The position numbers and the translations under genes were made by a program. The notes below the pieces were generated by a model that was not told where the DNA came from, did no database searches, and saw only the letters and a program-made list of their open reading frames with translations. 64,000 bases of DNA from contig NZ_CP072203.1 in the NCBI RefSeq assembly GCF_017654315.1, positions 2,294,001-2,358,000 of the forward strand. Reading direction: 5' to 3'. Shown here piece after piece: positions 55,057 through 63,829 of the stretch. Source of the DNA: Gordonia polyisoprenivorans (GTDB taxonomy: Bacteria > Actinomycetota > Actinomycetes > Mycobacteriales > Mycobacteriaceae). The stretch's first letter is position 1, and every line of letters starts with the position of its first letter.

Positions 55057-55408
55057 AGTGCCTCCTGGGCGGTTGAAGTGGCTGGTCACCATCATGCCGC
55101 GTAATTGTTACAGTGTAAAGTAAAGCCACTCGAAGTCTGGGGGATCGTCGGACGTCTGCGCGGCCGGCGTCTCTGAACCTCGGCTAAGGGAGGAGCGCTC
55201 CCTTGACGTGAGGTACGCCATACAGTTTAATCATTCATGCGATACGCATCACAGTCGTACACGGTGAGGTCCTCCTGGAATCGATGTCAACTTCGATAAG
55301 CCATTGGGGCGCAACCTGTCTGATGCTGTCCCCGCGGTACCTCGTTGCGTGGGCCGGCGATCGCACCCAGCACATATACATAACCGCAATCGAGTCTGAG
55401 GAGATCTC
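55057..55408. other. Divergent promoter region between acyl-CoA dehydrogenase and ALDH
   Basis: No gene is seen in these 352 bases. They hold the operator at 55108, a weaker relative ATACAGTTTAA at 55220-55230, and AT-richer segments suited to promoters for both directions. The ALDH ribosome binding site GAGGAG lies at 55398-55403. Confidence 0.5.
55108..55118. promoter_or_regulatory. TTACAGTGTAA operator upstream of the acyl-CoA dehydrogenase
   Basis: TTAC-AGT-GTAA plus the following AGTAA is identical to the site at 38052. It lies 52 bases upstream of the GTG start of the acyl-CoA dehydrogenase-like gene, in a region divergent from the ALDH operon, so it could control both. Confidence 0.6.
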
Positions 55409-56881
55409 ATGCCCAACGGTCAGATCGAGGGAAGGCTGTTCATCGACGGCGAATTCCGCGATGCGAAGTCAGGAAAGCGGTACCCGGTCATCAACCCCGC
55501 GGACGAGTCGGTGGTGGCCGAAGCCGCCGATGCGGGCGTGGAAGACGTCGAGGAAGCAATTGCCGCTGCTCGACTTTTTGCCGATACCTCGGACTGGGCG
55601 ACGAATCGCGACTTCCGCAAGCGCTGCATGGTGCAGTTGCAGGAGGGACTGCGCGCACGCGCCGATGAGTTCGAGGACCTGCTGGTAGCGGAAGCCGGTA
55701 TCTGCCGGGGCAATATCTATACCCACGTGCGCTACATGATCGAGGGCATGGACTTCTTCAATGACTTGATCACGGCCTTTCAGTGGGAGGAAGACCTCGG
55801 CCCGAACGAGGGGCTGGGATTCAAGAGCGATCGCAGAGTGGTTTACGAGCCGTACGGCGTCGTCGGCGCAATCACACCCTGGAATGCACCATTCATGACG
55901 GCGATCTGGAAGGTGCATCACGCACTCGCGACAGGCAACGCCGTGGTACTCAAGAGCGCGCCGGACACGCCACTGACCGCAGCGCTCTTCGCTGAGGTCG
56001 TCAAGACCGACACGGATATCCCCGCTGGTGCCTTCCATGCGATCAGTTCTGCTGACAAGGCGGTCGTCGGCGATGCGATGACCGCCGACCAGCGTATCGA
56101 CCTCTACCACTTTACCGGGTCACCTGGGGTTGGTCAGCGCATCGCCGAGCGCGCCGCCAACGGTATCCGCCATTCGGTGCTCGAACTCGGTGGTAAGTCG
56201 GCCAACGTCATCCTCCCCGACGCGGATCTCGACATGGCTTGTGGTGTGGGAGTTGCGATGTGCATGTCCAACACCGGACAGGGTTGCGCGCTCGCGACAC
56301 GAATGGTCGTCCATGCCGACGTGTACGACGAGGTACTCAAACGTCTCGAGGTCGCGGTCGGCAACATGCAATGCGGAGATCCCAACGATCCGGCCACTGT
56401 CGTCGGCCCGATCATTCGGGAGGAACAGCTCAAGCGAATCGAGGGACTCGTCGACCGCGCGCGAGCGGAAGGCGCCCGTGTTCTCGTGGGTGGTCAGCGT
56501 GGCGAACGGGACGGTCGCGGCTTCTGGTATCAGCCGACCGTGGTCGTCGACGTCGATGAGAACTCCGAGATCGCCCAGACCGAGGTGTTCGGCCCCGTGC
56601 TGTCGGTGATTCGCTATGAGGGAGACGACGACGAGGCGGTGCGCGTGGCCAACAATTCCCGCTACGGCCTTTCCGCTTATGTCCAGTCCGCCGATGAGGA
56701 ACGTGCTTGGGCAGTCGCACACAAGCTGCGGGCGGGCACGGTCAACATCAACAACTCCTTCTATCTGTCTGCCGATGCTCCATTTGGCGGTTACGGCATC
56801 AGTGGTGACGGAGTCGAACACGGTGTCGCCGGATTTCGCGAATACCTGCGGATCAAGTCGATTGCCAGCCCGGCCCACTGA
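55409..56881 (+). CDS. NAD(P)-dependent aldehyde dehydrogenase
   Basis: This 490-residue ALDH shows ITPWNAPFM (about residue 155), FTGSPGVG (about 236), LELGGKSA (about 258), NTGQGCALATR with the catalytic Cys (about 292) and TEVFGPVL (about 393). It is preceded by GAGGAGATCTC. It heads the ALDH-SDR-P450-ferredoxin module, a paralogue of the 24929-29113 module. Sequence similarity to the ALDH at 24929 is moderate, so divergence is old or the modules were acquired separately. Confidence 0.92.
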   Translation: MPNGQIEGRLFIDGEFRDAKSGKRYPVINPADESVVAEAADAGVEDVEEAIAAARLFADTSDWATNRDFRKRCMVQLQEGLRARADEFEDLLVAEAGICRGNIYTHVRYMIEGMDFFNDLITAFQWEEDLGPNEGLGFKSDRRVVYEPYGVVGAITPWNAPFMTAIWKVHHALATGNAVVLKSAPDTPLTAALFAEVVKTDTDIPAGAFHAISSADKAVVGDAMTADQRIDLYHFTGSPGVGQRIAERAANGIRHSVLELGGKSANVILPDADLDMACGVGVAMCMSNTGQGCALATRMVVHADVYDEVLKRLEVAVGNMQCGDPNDPATVVGPIIREEQLKRIEGLVDRARAEGARVLVGGQRGERDGRGFWYQPTVVVDVDENSEIAQTEVFGPVLSVIRYEGDDDEAVRVANNSRYGLSAYVQSADEERAWAVAHKLRAGTVNINNSFYLSADAPFGGYGISGDGVEHGVAGFREYLRIKSIASPAH

Positions 56882-56923
56882 CGAAATTGCCGGCCCGGCC
56901 CACTGACGAGAAGGAGAACAACC

Positions 56924-57814
56924 ATGCGTATGAAAGACAAGATCGTCGCGATCACCGGCTCCGGTTCCGGTCTGGGCCGGGAAGGCGCACTTCTGTTCGC
57001 TTCGGAGGGCGCGACCGTCGTCGTCAGCGATGTCGTATCTGGTCGCGCGCAGGCCGTGGCTAAGGAGATCATCGAAAAGGGCGGTACGGCTTCGGCAATC
57101 GACGCCGACGTACGAAGCGAAGCGGACATGTCGGCACTGGTGTCGACCGCGGTCGACACTTACGGGCGTATCGACGTGATGTGGGCCAACGCCGGTATCC
57201 CGGAGCCTGGGTTCGGCATGCAACCGCTCGCGGAGTCGTCCCTCGATGAGTGGAACAACATCTTTGCGGTCAACACCACCGGTATCTACCTCGCGTGGCG
57301 ACAAGCCGCCCGGTGGATGATCGCGAACTCAAAGCCGGGGGCACTGCTGGCAACATCGTCCGCGTCGGCCTACAACGCCTACCCGGGGTTCCCCATGTAC
57401 ACCGCGTCCAAGGCGGCGGTGAACGGCCTCGTGCGCGCGGCATCGCTGGAGTTCGGAAAGTTCGGCATCCGCGCAAATGCGTTGTGCCCCACGCACGGGA
57501 TGTCGATCAACTTCGCCTTGCCGTCAGATGCTGACGTGCTCGGCAAGTCATATGAGGAGATGCAGCCCTGGGATCCAGATCATCGTGCCATGCCGCTTCG
57601 ACTTGACGAGCCGCCGGTTCTCAGGGATAACGCCAACCTGGCTCTGTTCCTCGCATCTGATGAAGCGCGCTACATGTCCGGCCAATCGATCCAGTCTGTC
57701 GATGGTGGACAGTTCGCTCGTACTTCGATCATCTTCCCGAGCGATCTCGGTGAAAGCGCCGACATCACCTCCGGGTCGATCCCGGACAAGTTCAGGGATC
57801 AGATCGACCGCTAG
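56924..57814 (+). CDS. SDR family oxidoreductase
   Basis: This 296-residue short-chain dehydrogenase has GSGSGLGR (about residues 12-19), NAGI, SSASAYNAYPGFPMYTASK with the catalytic Ser/Tyr/Lys, and the APTHGMSxNF-like CPTHGMSINF. It is the paralogue of the SDR at 26762-27631. ATG 56924 follows GAAGGAGAAC. It lies 42 bases after the ALDH and ends before a strong stem-loop at 57832. Confidence 0.91.
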   Translation: MRMKDKIVAITGSGSGLGREGALLFASEGATVVVSDVVSGRAQAVAKEIIEKGGTASAIDADVRSEADMSALVSTAVDTYGRIDVMWANAGIPEPGFGMQPLAESSLDEWNNIFAVNTTGIYLAWRQAARWMIANSKPGALLATSSASAYNAYPGFPMYTASKAAVNGLVRAASLEFGKFGIRANALCPTHGMSINFALPSDADVLGKSYEEMQPWDPDHRAMPLRLDEPPVLRDNANLALFLASDEARYMSGQSIQSVDGGQFARTSIIFPSDLGESADITSGSIPDKFRDQIDR

Positions 57815-57831
57815 TGAGCAGTGGCAGTACC

Positions 57832-57875
57832 CGGTTCCCGACGCACCGTACGACTCATCGGTGCGCCGGGAACCG
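57832..57875 (+). terminator. Stem-loop after the SDR gene
   Basis: CGGTTCCCGACGCACCG pairs with CGGTGCGCCGGGAACCG, 16 of 17 pairs, around a 10-base loop, 17 bases after the SDR stop. It suggests that the P450-ferredoxin pair has its own promoter. Confidence 0.7.
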
Positions 57876-57955
57876 ACTCCACGACATTTTGTGCCGATGG
57901 CGCGCTGATCGCACGCGTCGCTATTCGGATTCTTTCGCAGCAACTTAGTGTTTCC

Positions 57956-58097
57956 CACTGGAAATTCGTCGGGCGACTTCGGCATTCGATGAGCGACTGG
58001 CTGCGTTGTCGTCATCTCGATGACGCTGTCATCGTTCGCTCCGCCGCCTTGCCACTCGTCCGTCGCTCCACCGAAGACCCCGGACGAATTTCCAGTG
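57956..58097. repeat. Inverted repeat in the leader of the P450 gene
   Basis: CACTGGAAATTCGTC at 57956-57970 recurs inverted at 58083-58097, and GGG/CCC extends the arms with one unpaired base. The 142-base unit also has internal self-complementary stretches (GATGA/TCATC). It ends 54 bases before the P450 start and could be a structured mRNA leader, an operator pair, or a small non-autonomous mobile element. Confidence 0.5.
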
Positions 58098-58151
58098 CCA
58101 TCCACTTGGTCAGTCCACCACTTCTCCAGCCCACCTTCTAGGAGGTGCCCC

Positions 58152-59333
58152 ATGGACTCGACGACCCGTTTCGAGCCGCGCATCGCCGGTCTGTCCCAGC
58201 AAGTGAAGACCTTGGCAAATCCCCAACTCGTCTACATGGAGAAGGCGCGGGACATCCGCGCCGAGCACATCGACGGCGCTTTGCACCTTTATCGTCACGA
58301 GGACATTCTTGCCGTCAATAAACATCCCGACGTTCTCGGAAGTGGCGGGCGTGGAGGAAGTATGGGCCACGATGGCCTGATTCCCTTGGAAATCGACGGC
58401 GCCGACCACAAGAAGTGGCGCAGGCTCCTCGATCCGATGTTCGCGCCGAAACGTGTCGCACAGCTCGAGGAACAGATCCGCACCCTCTCCCGCGTTCTGC
58501 TGGATGACGCGAAGGCCAGGGGTGGTGCCGAATTACACGATGACTACTGTGTTCCGCTGCCCTGTCAGATATTCTTGGGGCTGGTAGGAGCCCCGATCGA
58601 GGACCTAGACTTCTTTCTGGAGTTCAAAGAAGGCGTGGTCCACCCGACGGGTGAGACCACCGAGGAAGTCGACGCGAACATGGCTGTCGCCGGTGGCAGA
58701 CTGCTCGAGTACTTTGACGCCTTCCTCAAGGACAAGCGTCGGGCCCTGGACGATGACGACGACGTGATTGCCGATCTCATGCGTTCGGAGATCGATGGCG
58801 AGCCCATCAGCGAACCGGACTTGATCAACATCCTGTTCCTGCTCATGTTCGCCGGCCTCGACACAGTGACCGCATCGATGTCATGCCTGATCAGCTGGCT
58901 CGGCAAGAACCCAGACGCCCGCGTGCAGCTTATTGAGGAGCCAACGATCTTGCGACCGGCCATCGAAGAACTGATGCGCTATGAATCGCCGGTCCCGTTC
59001 GGGATGCGTTATCCCGAAAGCGATATCGACTTAGGGGGCGGTCTCATCGTGAGTGCAGGGGAGCAGGTCAACGCATTCTGGGCGGCTGCGAACGTGGATC
59101 CCACGTATCACACGGAGCCTCTGCATATCGATTTCGGCCGCGAGAAGACCGGTCATATGACATTCGCGAGCGGCGTCCACCGCTGCCTCGGCTCCCACTT
59201 GGCGCGACTGGAACTGAGAGTCGCACTCGAGGAGATATTACGGGCCATTCCGGAATACCAGATCGATGCGGACGCACTGACCTACGACAACATCGCGGTT
59301 CGCACGGTCACCAATATCAGGGTCGACCTGTGA
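58152..59333 (+). CDS. Cytochrome P450
   Basis: This 393-residue class I P450 has a typical I-helix FAGLDTVTAS, ExxR in EELMRYE, and haem loop FASGVHRCLGSHLAR with the axial Cys. ATG 58152 is preceded by AGGAGGTG; the open frame upstream to 58020 is in the structured leader. The ferredoxin gene follows after 34 bases. Compared with the P450 at 27884 the I-helix acid is present. Confidence 0.93.
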   Translation: MDSTTRFEPRIAGLSQQVKTLANPQLVYMEKARDIRAEHIDGALHLYRHEDILAVNKHPDVLGSGGRGGSMGHDGLIPLEIDGADHKKWRRLLDPMFAPKRVAQLEEQIRTLSRVLLDDAKARGGAELHDDYCVPLPCQIFLGLVGAPIEDLDFFLEFKEGVVHPTGETTEEVDANMAVAGGRLLEYFDAFLKDKRRALDDDDDVIADLMRSEIDGEPISEPDLINILFLLMFAGLDTVTASMSCLISWLGKNPDARVQLIEEPTILRPAIEELMRYESPVPFGMRYPESDIDLGGGLIVSAGEQVNAFWAAANVDPTYHTEPLHIDFGREKTGHMTFASGVHRCLGSHLARLELRVALEEILRAIPEYQIDADALTYDNIAVRTVTNIRVDL

Positions 59334-59367
59334 TAGGCCCGTCGTCGATGAGTCAGGCGCACCGCAC

Positions 59368-59577
59368 ATGAGAGTTCGGCTCGAACGGGAGCGTTGTGTT
59401 GGACATGCACAGTGCTTCGCGGTAGATGAGCGACTTTTCCCGATCGATGACGACGGGTACTCGACAGTCGAGCTGTTCGATGTGTGCGCAGAAAACGAAG
59501 CAATTGTCCGGCGGGGAGTGGGAGCCTGTCCGGAGCAGGCCCTGGTGCTCGAAGACCGAGGCCCTCCGGCAGCATGA
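59368..59577 (+). CDS. Small P450-type ferredoxin
   Basis: This 69-residue ferredoxin has CVGHAQC (residues 10-16) and distal CPEQAL, the same CxxHxxC pattern as the ferredoxin at 27633. It is likely the redox partner of the upstream P450. Gene order is P450 then ferredoxin, the reverse of the first module. No clear ribosome binding site precedes ATG 59368. Confidence 0.88.
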   Translation: MRVRLERERCVGHAQCFAVDERLFPIDDDGYSTVELFDVCAENEAIVRRGVGACPEQALVLEDRGPPAA

Positions 59578-59685
59578 GGCGCTCGACCACGGTGGGTGTG
59601 TCGATGTGGCCATTGTCGGCAGGATCGCTACGTCCGCGGTGGAAGCCGGATCGGTTTGCGGGCCCGGAGTGATCAGGGCCCGACA

Positions 59686-59700
59686 AACAGTTATACTGTT
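59686..59700. promoter_or_regulatory. AT-rich palindrome AACAGT-TAT-ACTGTT
   Basis: A perfect 6-3-6 inverted repeat lies about 110 bases after the ferredoxin gene, with AT-rich sequence following. No intact gene starts downstream on the plus strand, so its role is unclear. It may be the leftover promoter of a lost gene. Confidence 0.4.
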
Positions 59701-59710
59701 GTATCAAAAA

Positions 59711-59753
59711 TGGGGTATGTACTGGCGTTTCCAAAGGCCCGACGATCCCTCGC
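59711..59753 (+). repeat. Short IS701-like transposase remnant
   Basis: The bases GGGTATGTACTGGCG match the IS701 transposase gene at about 50748-50762, and the translation GYVLAFPKARR parallels GYVLAISKDRR there. Similarity fades on both sides after about 45 bases, so this is at most a small relic. Confidence 0.4.
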
Positions 59754-59804
59754 GTTCTGGGCTGCCGGGGTGGTGGCGCTTCATCGCGCCAGATCATGTC
59801 GAGG

Positions 59805-60405
59805 TCAACGCGAGTTGACCTCCGCCCACCGGGCAGACGACCGACCACTCCAATTCGCCAGTCGCTCGGTGGCCCCCTGTCCGGTCGGGGTTCGAGGACC
59901 GAGCCGAACGGTACGGTGTCGTCTGCGTGGATCTCGGCCGGGATGAACTGGCGAGCCACCACGAGGGTGTCCTCAGCGCACGTCGGGTCCGGCTGCGCGT
60001 TCTGGCCGGTGGCCACGGCCAGGTCCCAGCCGTGGGCGAGGGTCTCGTTGACATATCCCCACAGCGCTCCGGCGCCAGGCACCTCGCCCCACGGAACCCG
60101 CACCGGCGCGGCAAGTTGCGTGTCGTCGGCCCACACGTCGATGGCTCGGGCGGCGAGTCCGGCGTAGGTGTCGACGTCGTGGCGATCCTCCTGGCCGAAT
60201 TCGACGAGGGCGTCGCCGATCTCGCCGATCGCCACTGCCCGACCGGCGACGACGATCAAATGGCTGGCCGGTGCGCGGACATCGAACTCGTCGCAGGGGG
60301 TGGGGAGTCGAGTTGATCGTCGCGGACAGCGGTGAGTAGATCGGTGACCCAGCGGGATGCGGCGGCATGGAGGGGGCGCGGGTCGGCGGGCAGATTGGTG
60401 GTCAT
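59805..60405 (-). pseudogene. DinB/MDMPI-like protein, frameshifted, copy 2
   Basis: ATG 60405 opens MTTNLPADPRPLHAAASRWV. A missing base near 60301 shifts the frame before PCDEFDVR. The middle reads DTYAGLAARAIDVW, APVRVPWGEVPGAGALWGYV and AHGWDLAVATGQ. A second lost base near 59872-59877 shifts the frame before ATERLANWSGR, and the reading ends at TGA 59805-59807. It keeps the SHL and HGWDLA His residues that copy 1 (35465-35965) has lost. Neither copy looks functional as written. Confidence 0.82.
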
Positions 60406-60498
60406 CGGTTCGGTCCTTCCGGTTGTTCAGGCTGACAAGAACCAGGCAACCGCAGATACCCGACATCTTCTGTCATGATTATCTGGAATGCTCATCGG

Positions 60499-61311
60499 GT
60501 GCGTGCGGAACGGGTGGTGTCCATTCTGATGCTGCAGAGTTCCAAGGGAGAGCGCAGACCGCGGCGCGGCTCCCGCCGAACTGGATGTATCGGAGCGGGC
60601 GATCCTCCGCGATAGCGATTCCTTGTCGGTGTCGGGGGTGCCGCTGTACTCGATTCGCGGCCGAGGCGGGGGCTTCGCATTGATGAAGAACTATCGCTTG
60701 GAGCTTTCGGGGCTGACCCTGTCTGAGTCGATTGCGTTGCTGTCCGGTGCTGGACGTATCGATTCGCCGCCGGCGGCGAGGCCGAAACGAAAGATCGAGG
60801 CATCCCTGCCGGAGATGCATCCCGGGAGGGTTGCCCAGGCGAGTCGGCGAATCATGTTGCAGCCGAAAAGATTCCTGCGCCCACCGACGAGGCTTGATGC
60901 GTTGGATCCGGTGCAGTGAGTCGAGGTCGAGGATCGGCGTCTTCGTGTCGCGTACTGACGAGCGGAGGCGAGCCGACGGACGCGTCCTGGATCCGGTCGG
61001 CCTGATCGTGGCCGGCGATACCTGGTATCTGGTTGCGAATTCGTGTGGACGGAGCGGATCTACCGGGTGTCGCGGATGACGGACGCCGAGATTCCCGATG
61101 ATCGAGCGGTGCGGGAACCGCATGTCGATGTCGATGAAGTGTGGCAACGGCACCGGAGGTGTTCCGGTCTCAATTCTCGCCGACCGACGTGGTAATCGAT
61201 TGTGTGGCTGGCGATGTGCAGAGAATCACCGGGCCGGTCGAGATCGTTTCCGTAGAGGGGATTGACGAGACCGGTGATCGGGTTCGGGCTTGTCCGGGTC
61301 GTTCAGCCTAA
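60499..61311 (+). pseudogene. WYL-domain (YafY-type) transcriptional regulator, decayed
   Basis: The GTG at 60499 opens VRAERVVSILMLQ. Other frames then give QTAARL, LDVSERAILRDSDSLSVSGV, YSIRGRGGGFALMKNYRLEL, and later DPVGLIVAGDTWYLVAN (the WYL core). Several frameshifts are needed, and the end runs to TAA at 61309-61311. The HTH and WYL order is that of a ligand-responsive regulator of the YafY family. Confidence 0.75.
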
Positions 61312-61820
61312 GCGGGCTTTCGCCAGAATACGGCGAGCTGCGCGGCGGCCCCCGCGATGCCCAGCCCGACCGCGAGCGCGGCGGCCTTGCCGCCGCCGAC
61401 TTTGCGGTCGAATCCGAGAGCCGAGTCGACGCTGTAGCGCCCCGGTCCCAGCGCAGCGACGGCGGTGCTCGCGGCGGCGAGGTTAAGGACGTACTCGTAG
61501 CCCTCGGAGGTGATGAAGAAGCCGTTGGGGCGGTGGACGCTCGTGGCGGCCACGCCCATCGTGCCGATGATCACCGACGCGGCGAGCGGGGTCCCCGCAC
61601 CCAGCAAGAGTGCCGCACCCCCGCCGACCTCCACCCCGGCGCTGAGCTGTGCCTGGAGTCTCGGCTGACGAAAGCCGATCGAGCCGAACCAGCCGGCGGT
61701 CCCGTCGAGGCTCTTGCCGTGCTTGACACCGTGGGCAATCATTGTGCTGCCCACGACGGTGCGCAGGAGCAGACGGGCGACGGCAGTACCGGCGCCATCA
61801 GCAGATATTCTTTGAAACAT
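61308..61820 (-). CDS. DoxX-family membrane protein
   Basis: This 170-residue protein has about four hydrophobic segments (residues 14-32, 57-80, 82-100 and 105-165 in part), with RLLLRTVVGSTMIAHGVKH near the N terminus and GGAALLLGAGTPLAASVIIG in the middle, the DoxX pattern. It is intact, in contrast to its neighbours. Members are linked to redox or quinone-related membrane functions; the role here is unknown. Confidence 0.85.
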   Translation of the reverse strand: MFQRISADGAGTAVARLLLRTVVGSTMIAHGVKHGKSLDGTAGWFGSIGFRQPRLQAQLSAGVEVGGGAALLLGAGTPLAASVIIGTMGVAATSVHRPNGFFITSEGYEYVLNLAAASTAVAALGPGRYSVDSALGFDRKVGGGKAAALAVGLGIAGAAAQLAVFWRKPA

Positions 61821-62073
61821 CGAGAACTTCCCTTCATGTATCTATTGTCGATTTTCTTCGCACGTCAGGTGCGGAACGCCATCGGAACCATTGAGAGCTG
61901 TTCCAGCAGTGCGAGGTCCGGTAATTGACGTGCGCTGGGGTGTTGCATGATTCACGAGCCCTTGAGTTAGACCTCATGACCGATGTGGTGTGCGCTCCAG
62001 CGGTCGGACCTGTCACCGGTCCGGGCCCAAAACATCGGATGCCTCAGGCCGCGCCTGCTCGGCAGAACAGGGG

Positions 62074-62913
62074 CTACCTGGTGAAGCTCGTCCTCTCGGA
62101 GCGGTCGGCCCATGCGTCGAGCTCGCGGCCGGTGCGCGCGAGGTGCTTGCGCCAGGCGAGCACGGCGTCGGCGCCGAGAGGGAATCGCAGCGGCGGCTTG
62201 TCGGCCGAGGCGAGCTCGACCAAGGCCTGGGCGCCACGGCGCGGGTCCCCGTCCTGGCGACCGTCGAGATGCGAGATGCCGCCGCGCATCTTGCCGGCCG
62301 CGGAGTCGGCATACTCCGACAGCTGGGACTCGCTGAATTTCAAGCCGCCGCCGGCCCAGTCGGTTCGGAAGGCCCCCGGCTCGACGATGGTGACGTGGAT
62401 GCCGTGATCGGCGAGTTCCAGGTTCAACGCGGCGCTGATGCCCTCGAGGGCGAATTTCGAGGCGTTGTAGATCCCCATCGCGGGTACGCCATGGAAGCCG
62501 GCGGTCGAGCTGACGTTGAGGATGCGGGCGTCATCGCTGTGTCGTAATGCCGGCAGCGCCGCACGGATGAGCTTCCACGGGCCCCAGAAGTTGGTCTCCA
62601 TCTGGTGGCGGGCCTCGTCCTCGCTGGACTCCTCGATGGCTCCGACCAGTCCGTATCCGGCGTTGTTCACCAGCACGTCGAGCCCGCCGACCTCGTCGAT
62701 GGCAGCGCGGACGGCGGTGGCGACCTTGTTCTCCGGCTCGACAAGGTCGATCTGGACGACGTGGACGTTGGGGCCGAGGGTGCGCAGGCGATCGGCGTCG
62801 GCGTCCTTACGGACCGTCCCGATGACTACGTGACCCTGCTCGACGAGAGTCTGGGCGAGCTCCCAACCCAGTCCCGAGGAGACTCCCGAGACCAGCCAGC
62901 GGCGTGACTCCAT
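62074..62913 (-). CDS. SDR family oxidoreductase (classical)
   Basis: This 279-residue protein begins at ATG 62913 (MESRRWLVSGVSSGLGWEL), preceded by AGGAAGG. It shows the NAD(P) motif GVSSGLG, NNAGYG, NVSSTAG and catalytic YNASK, with the long C-terminal region common in oxidoreductases of this subgroup. The open frame upstream to 63126 overlaps the decayed hydrolase and is not used. It could reduce or oxidise a small carbonyl compound; substrate unknown. Confidence 0.88.
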   Translation of the reverse strand: MESRRWLVSGVSSGLGWELAQTLVEQGHVVIGTVRKDADADRLRTLGPNVHVVQIDLVEPENKVATAVRAAIDEVGGLDVLVNNAGYGLVGAIEESSEDEARHQMETNFWGPWKLIRAALPALRHSDDARILNVSSTAGFHGVPAMGIYNASKFALEGISAALNLELADHGIHVTIVEPGAFRTDWAGGGLKFSESQLSEYADSAAGKMRGGISHLDGRQDGDPRRGAQALVELASADKPPLRFPLGADAVLAWRKHLARTGRELDAWADRSERTSFTR

Positions 62914-62940
62914 GTGTACTTCCTTCCTGATGGCGCCCGG

Positions 62941-63716
62941 CTCAGATGTTCCGGGTGACGGATGCACTCGGCGGCGAACGCGAGCGTGTTGAGGTGGTAT
63001 GGCCGCGCCGCCCACCCGAGACTGATGTTGTGCCCGGCTCGGGGCCGGCAGCGGACGATCATCCGCGGCGACGACGAGAACAGGCTGCGATAGTCGGCCA
63101 GTGCGGCGTCGTCGATCAGCCACCACCTCTCGTGCTCGGCGACCGAGAACTGCAGTGGTACGCGTACGCGTGCGGCCATCGCGGGCAGGATGCCGGTCCA
63201 GCCCAGGGCGTCCTCCGACTCGATCACCGGAACGGGGGCGATGGAGTGAATCCCGCGATTGAAGGTGCCGGGCGGATAACAGGTACGCACTGCCCCAGGA
63301 CGGGTCGCGGCCGGCTCCTTATCCGACTTCTGTCGGTTCGGATCGAGGGCGGGGGCGTGCCGCGGGACCGCGCGGAGCCGTCGATGCCGAGAAGGTCGCC
63401 GCCGCGCTGGTCGGCCGCGAGGTGCAGGGCGAGCTTGTAGCCGTACGAGTGTGCCACCACGAGGGGTCCCCGCGCCGGTGTCGTGGCTGCGGCCAAAGCC
63501 GTCGAGTGCGTCGTAGACGGTCTTGGCCTGGTCCAGCAGCTGTATCCCGTCCGCGAGCGCGTCGGCCGAGCCGCCATACCCCGGTCGGTTGAGCGCCAGC
63601 ACTGAGAAGCCGAGCGTCGCGCCGAGAGCGAGTGGGGACAGGTCAGGATGGCTCCGGCCGTGGGAGTACTCCGTCGTCATCCCGCAGCCGGTCAGCGTGA
63701 CGCGCTGAATCTCGAT
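62941..63716 (-). pseudogene. Alpha/beta hydrolase, frameshifted
   Basis: The frame beginning IEIQRVTLTGCGMTTEY lies behind GAGGAGG, but its first codon is ATC where an ATG would be expected. It runs through LGFSVLALNRPGYGGSAD, then shifts so that LVVAHSYGYKLALHLAADQ (nucleophile Ser) is in another frame, and shifts back to IESEDALGWTG and PRAGHNISLGW (catalytic His). At least two single-base lesions lie between about 63330 and 63490. The exact 3' end is uncertain. Confidence 0.75.
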
Positions 63717-63829
63717 CTCAGCCTCCTCGCATGGAAGTTACCAGTTAGATAATCTAGCGAGTTTTCCGTCGCGGCGCTACGTTCGCCTCATCGTGGACGG
63801 TTCGACAGGCGAGTTCGAAGGATGCGTCG

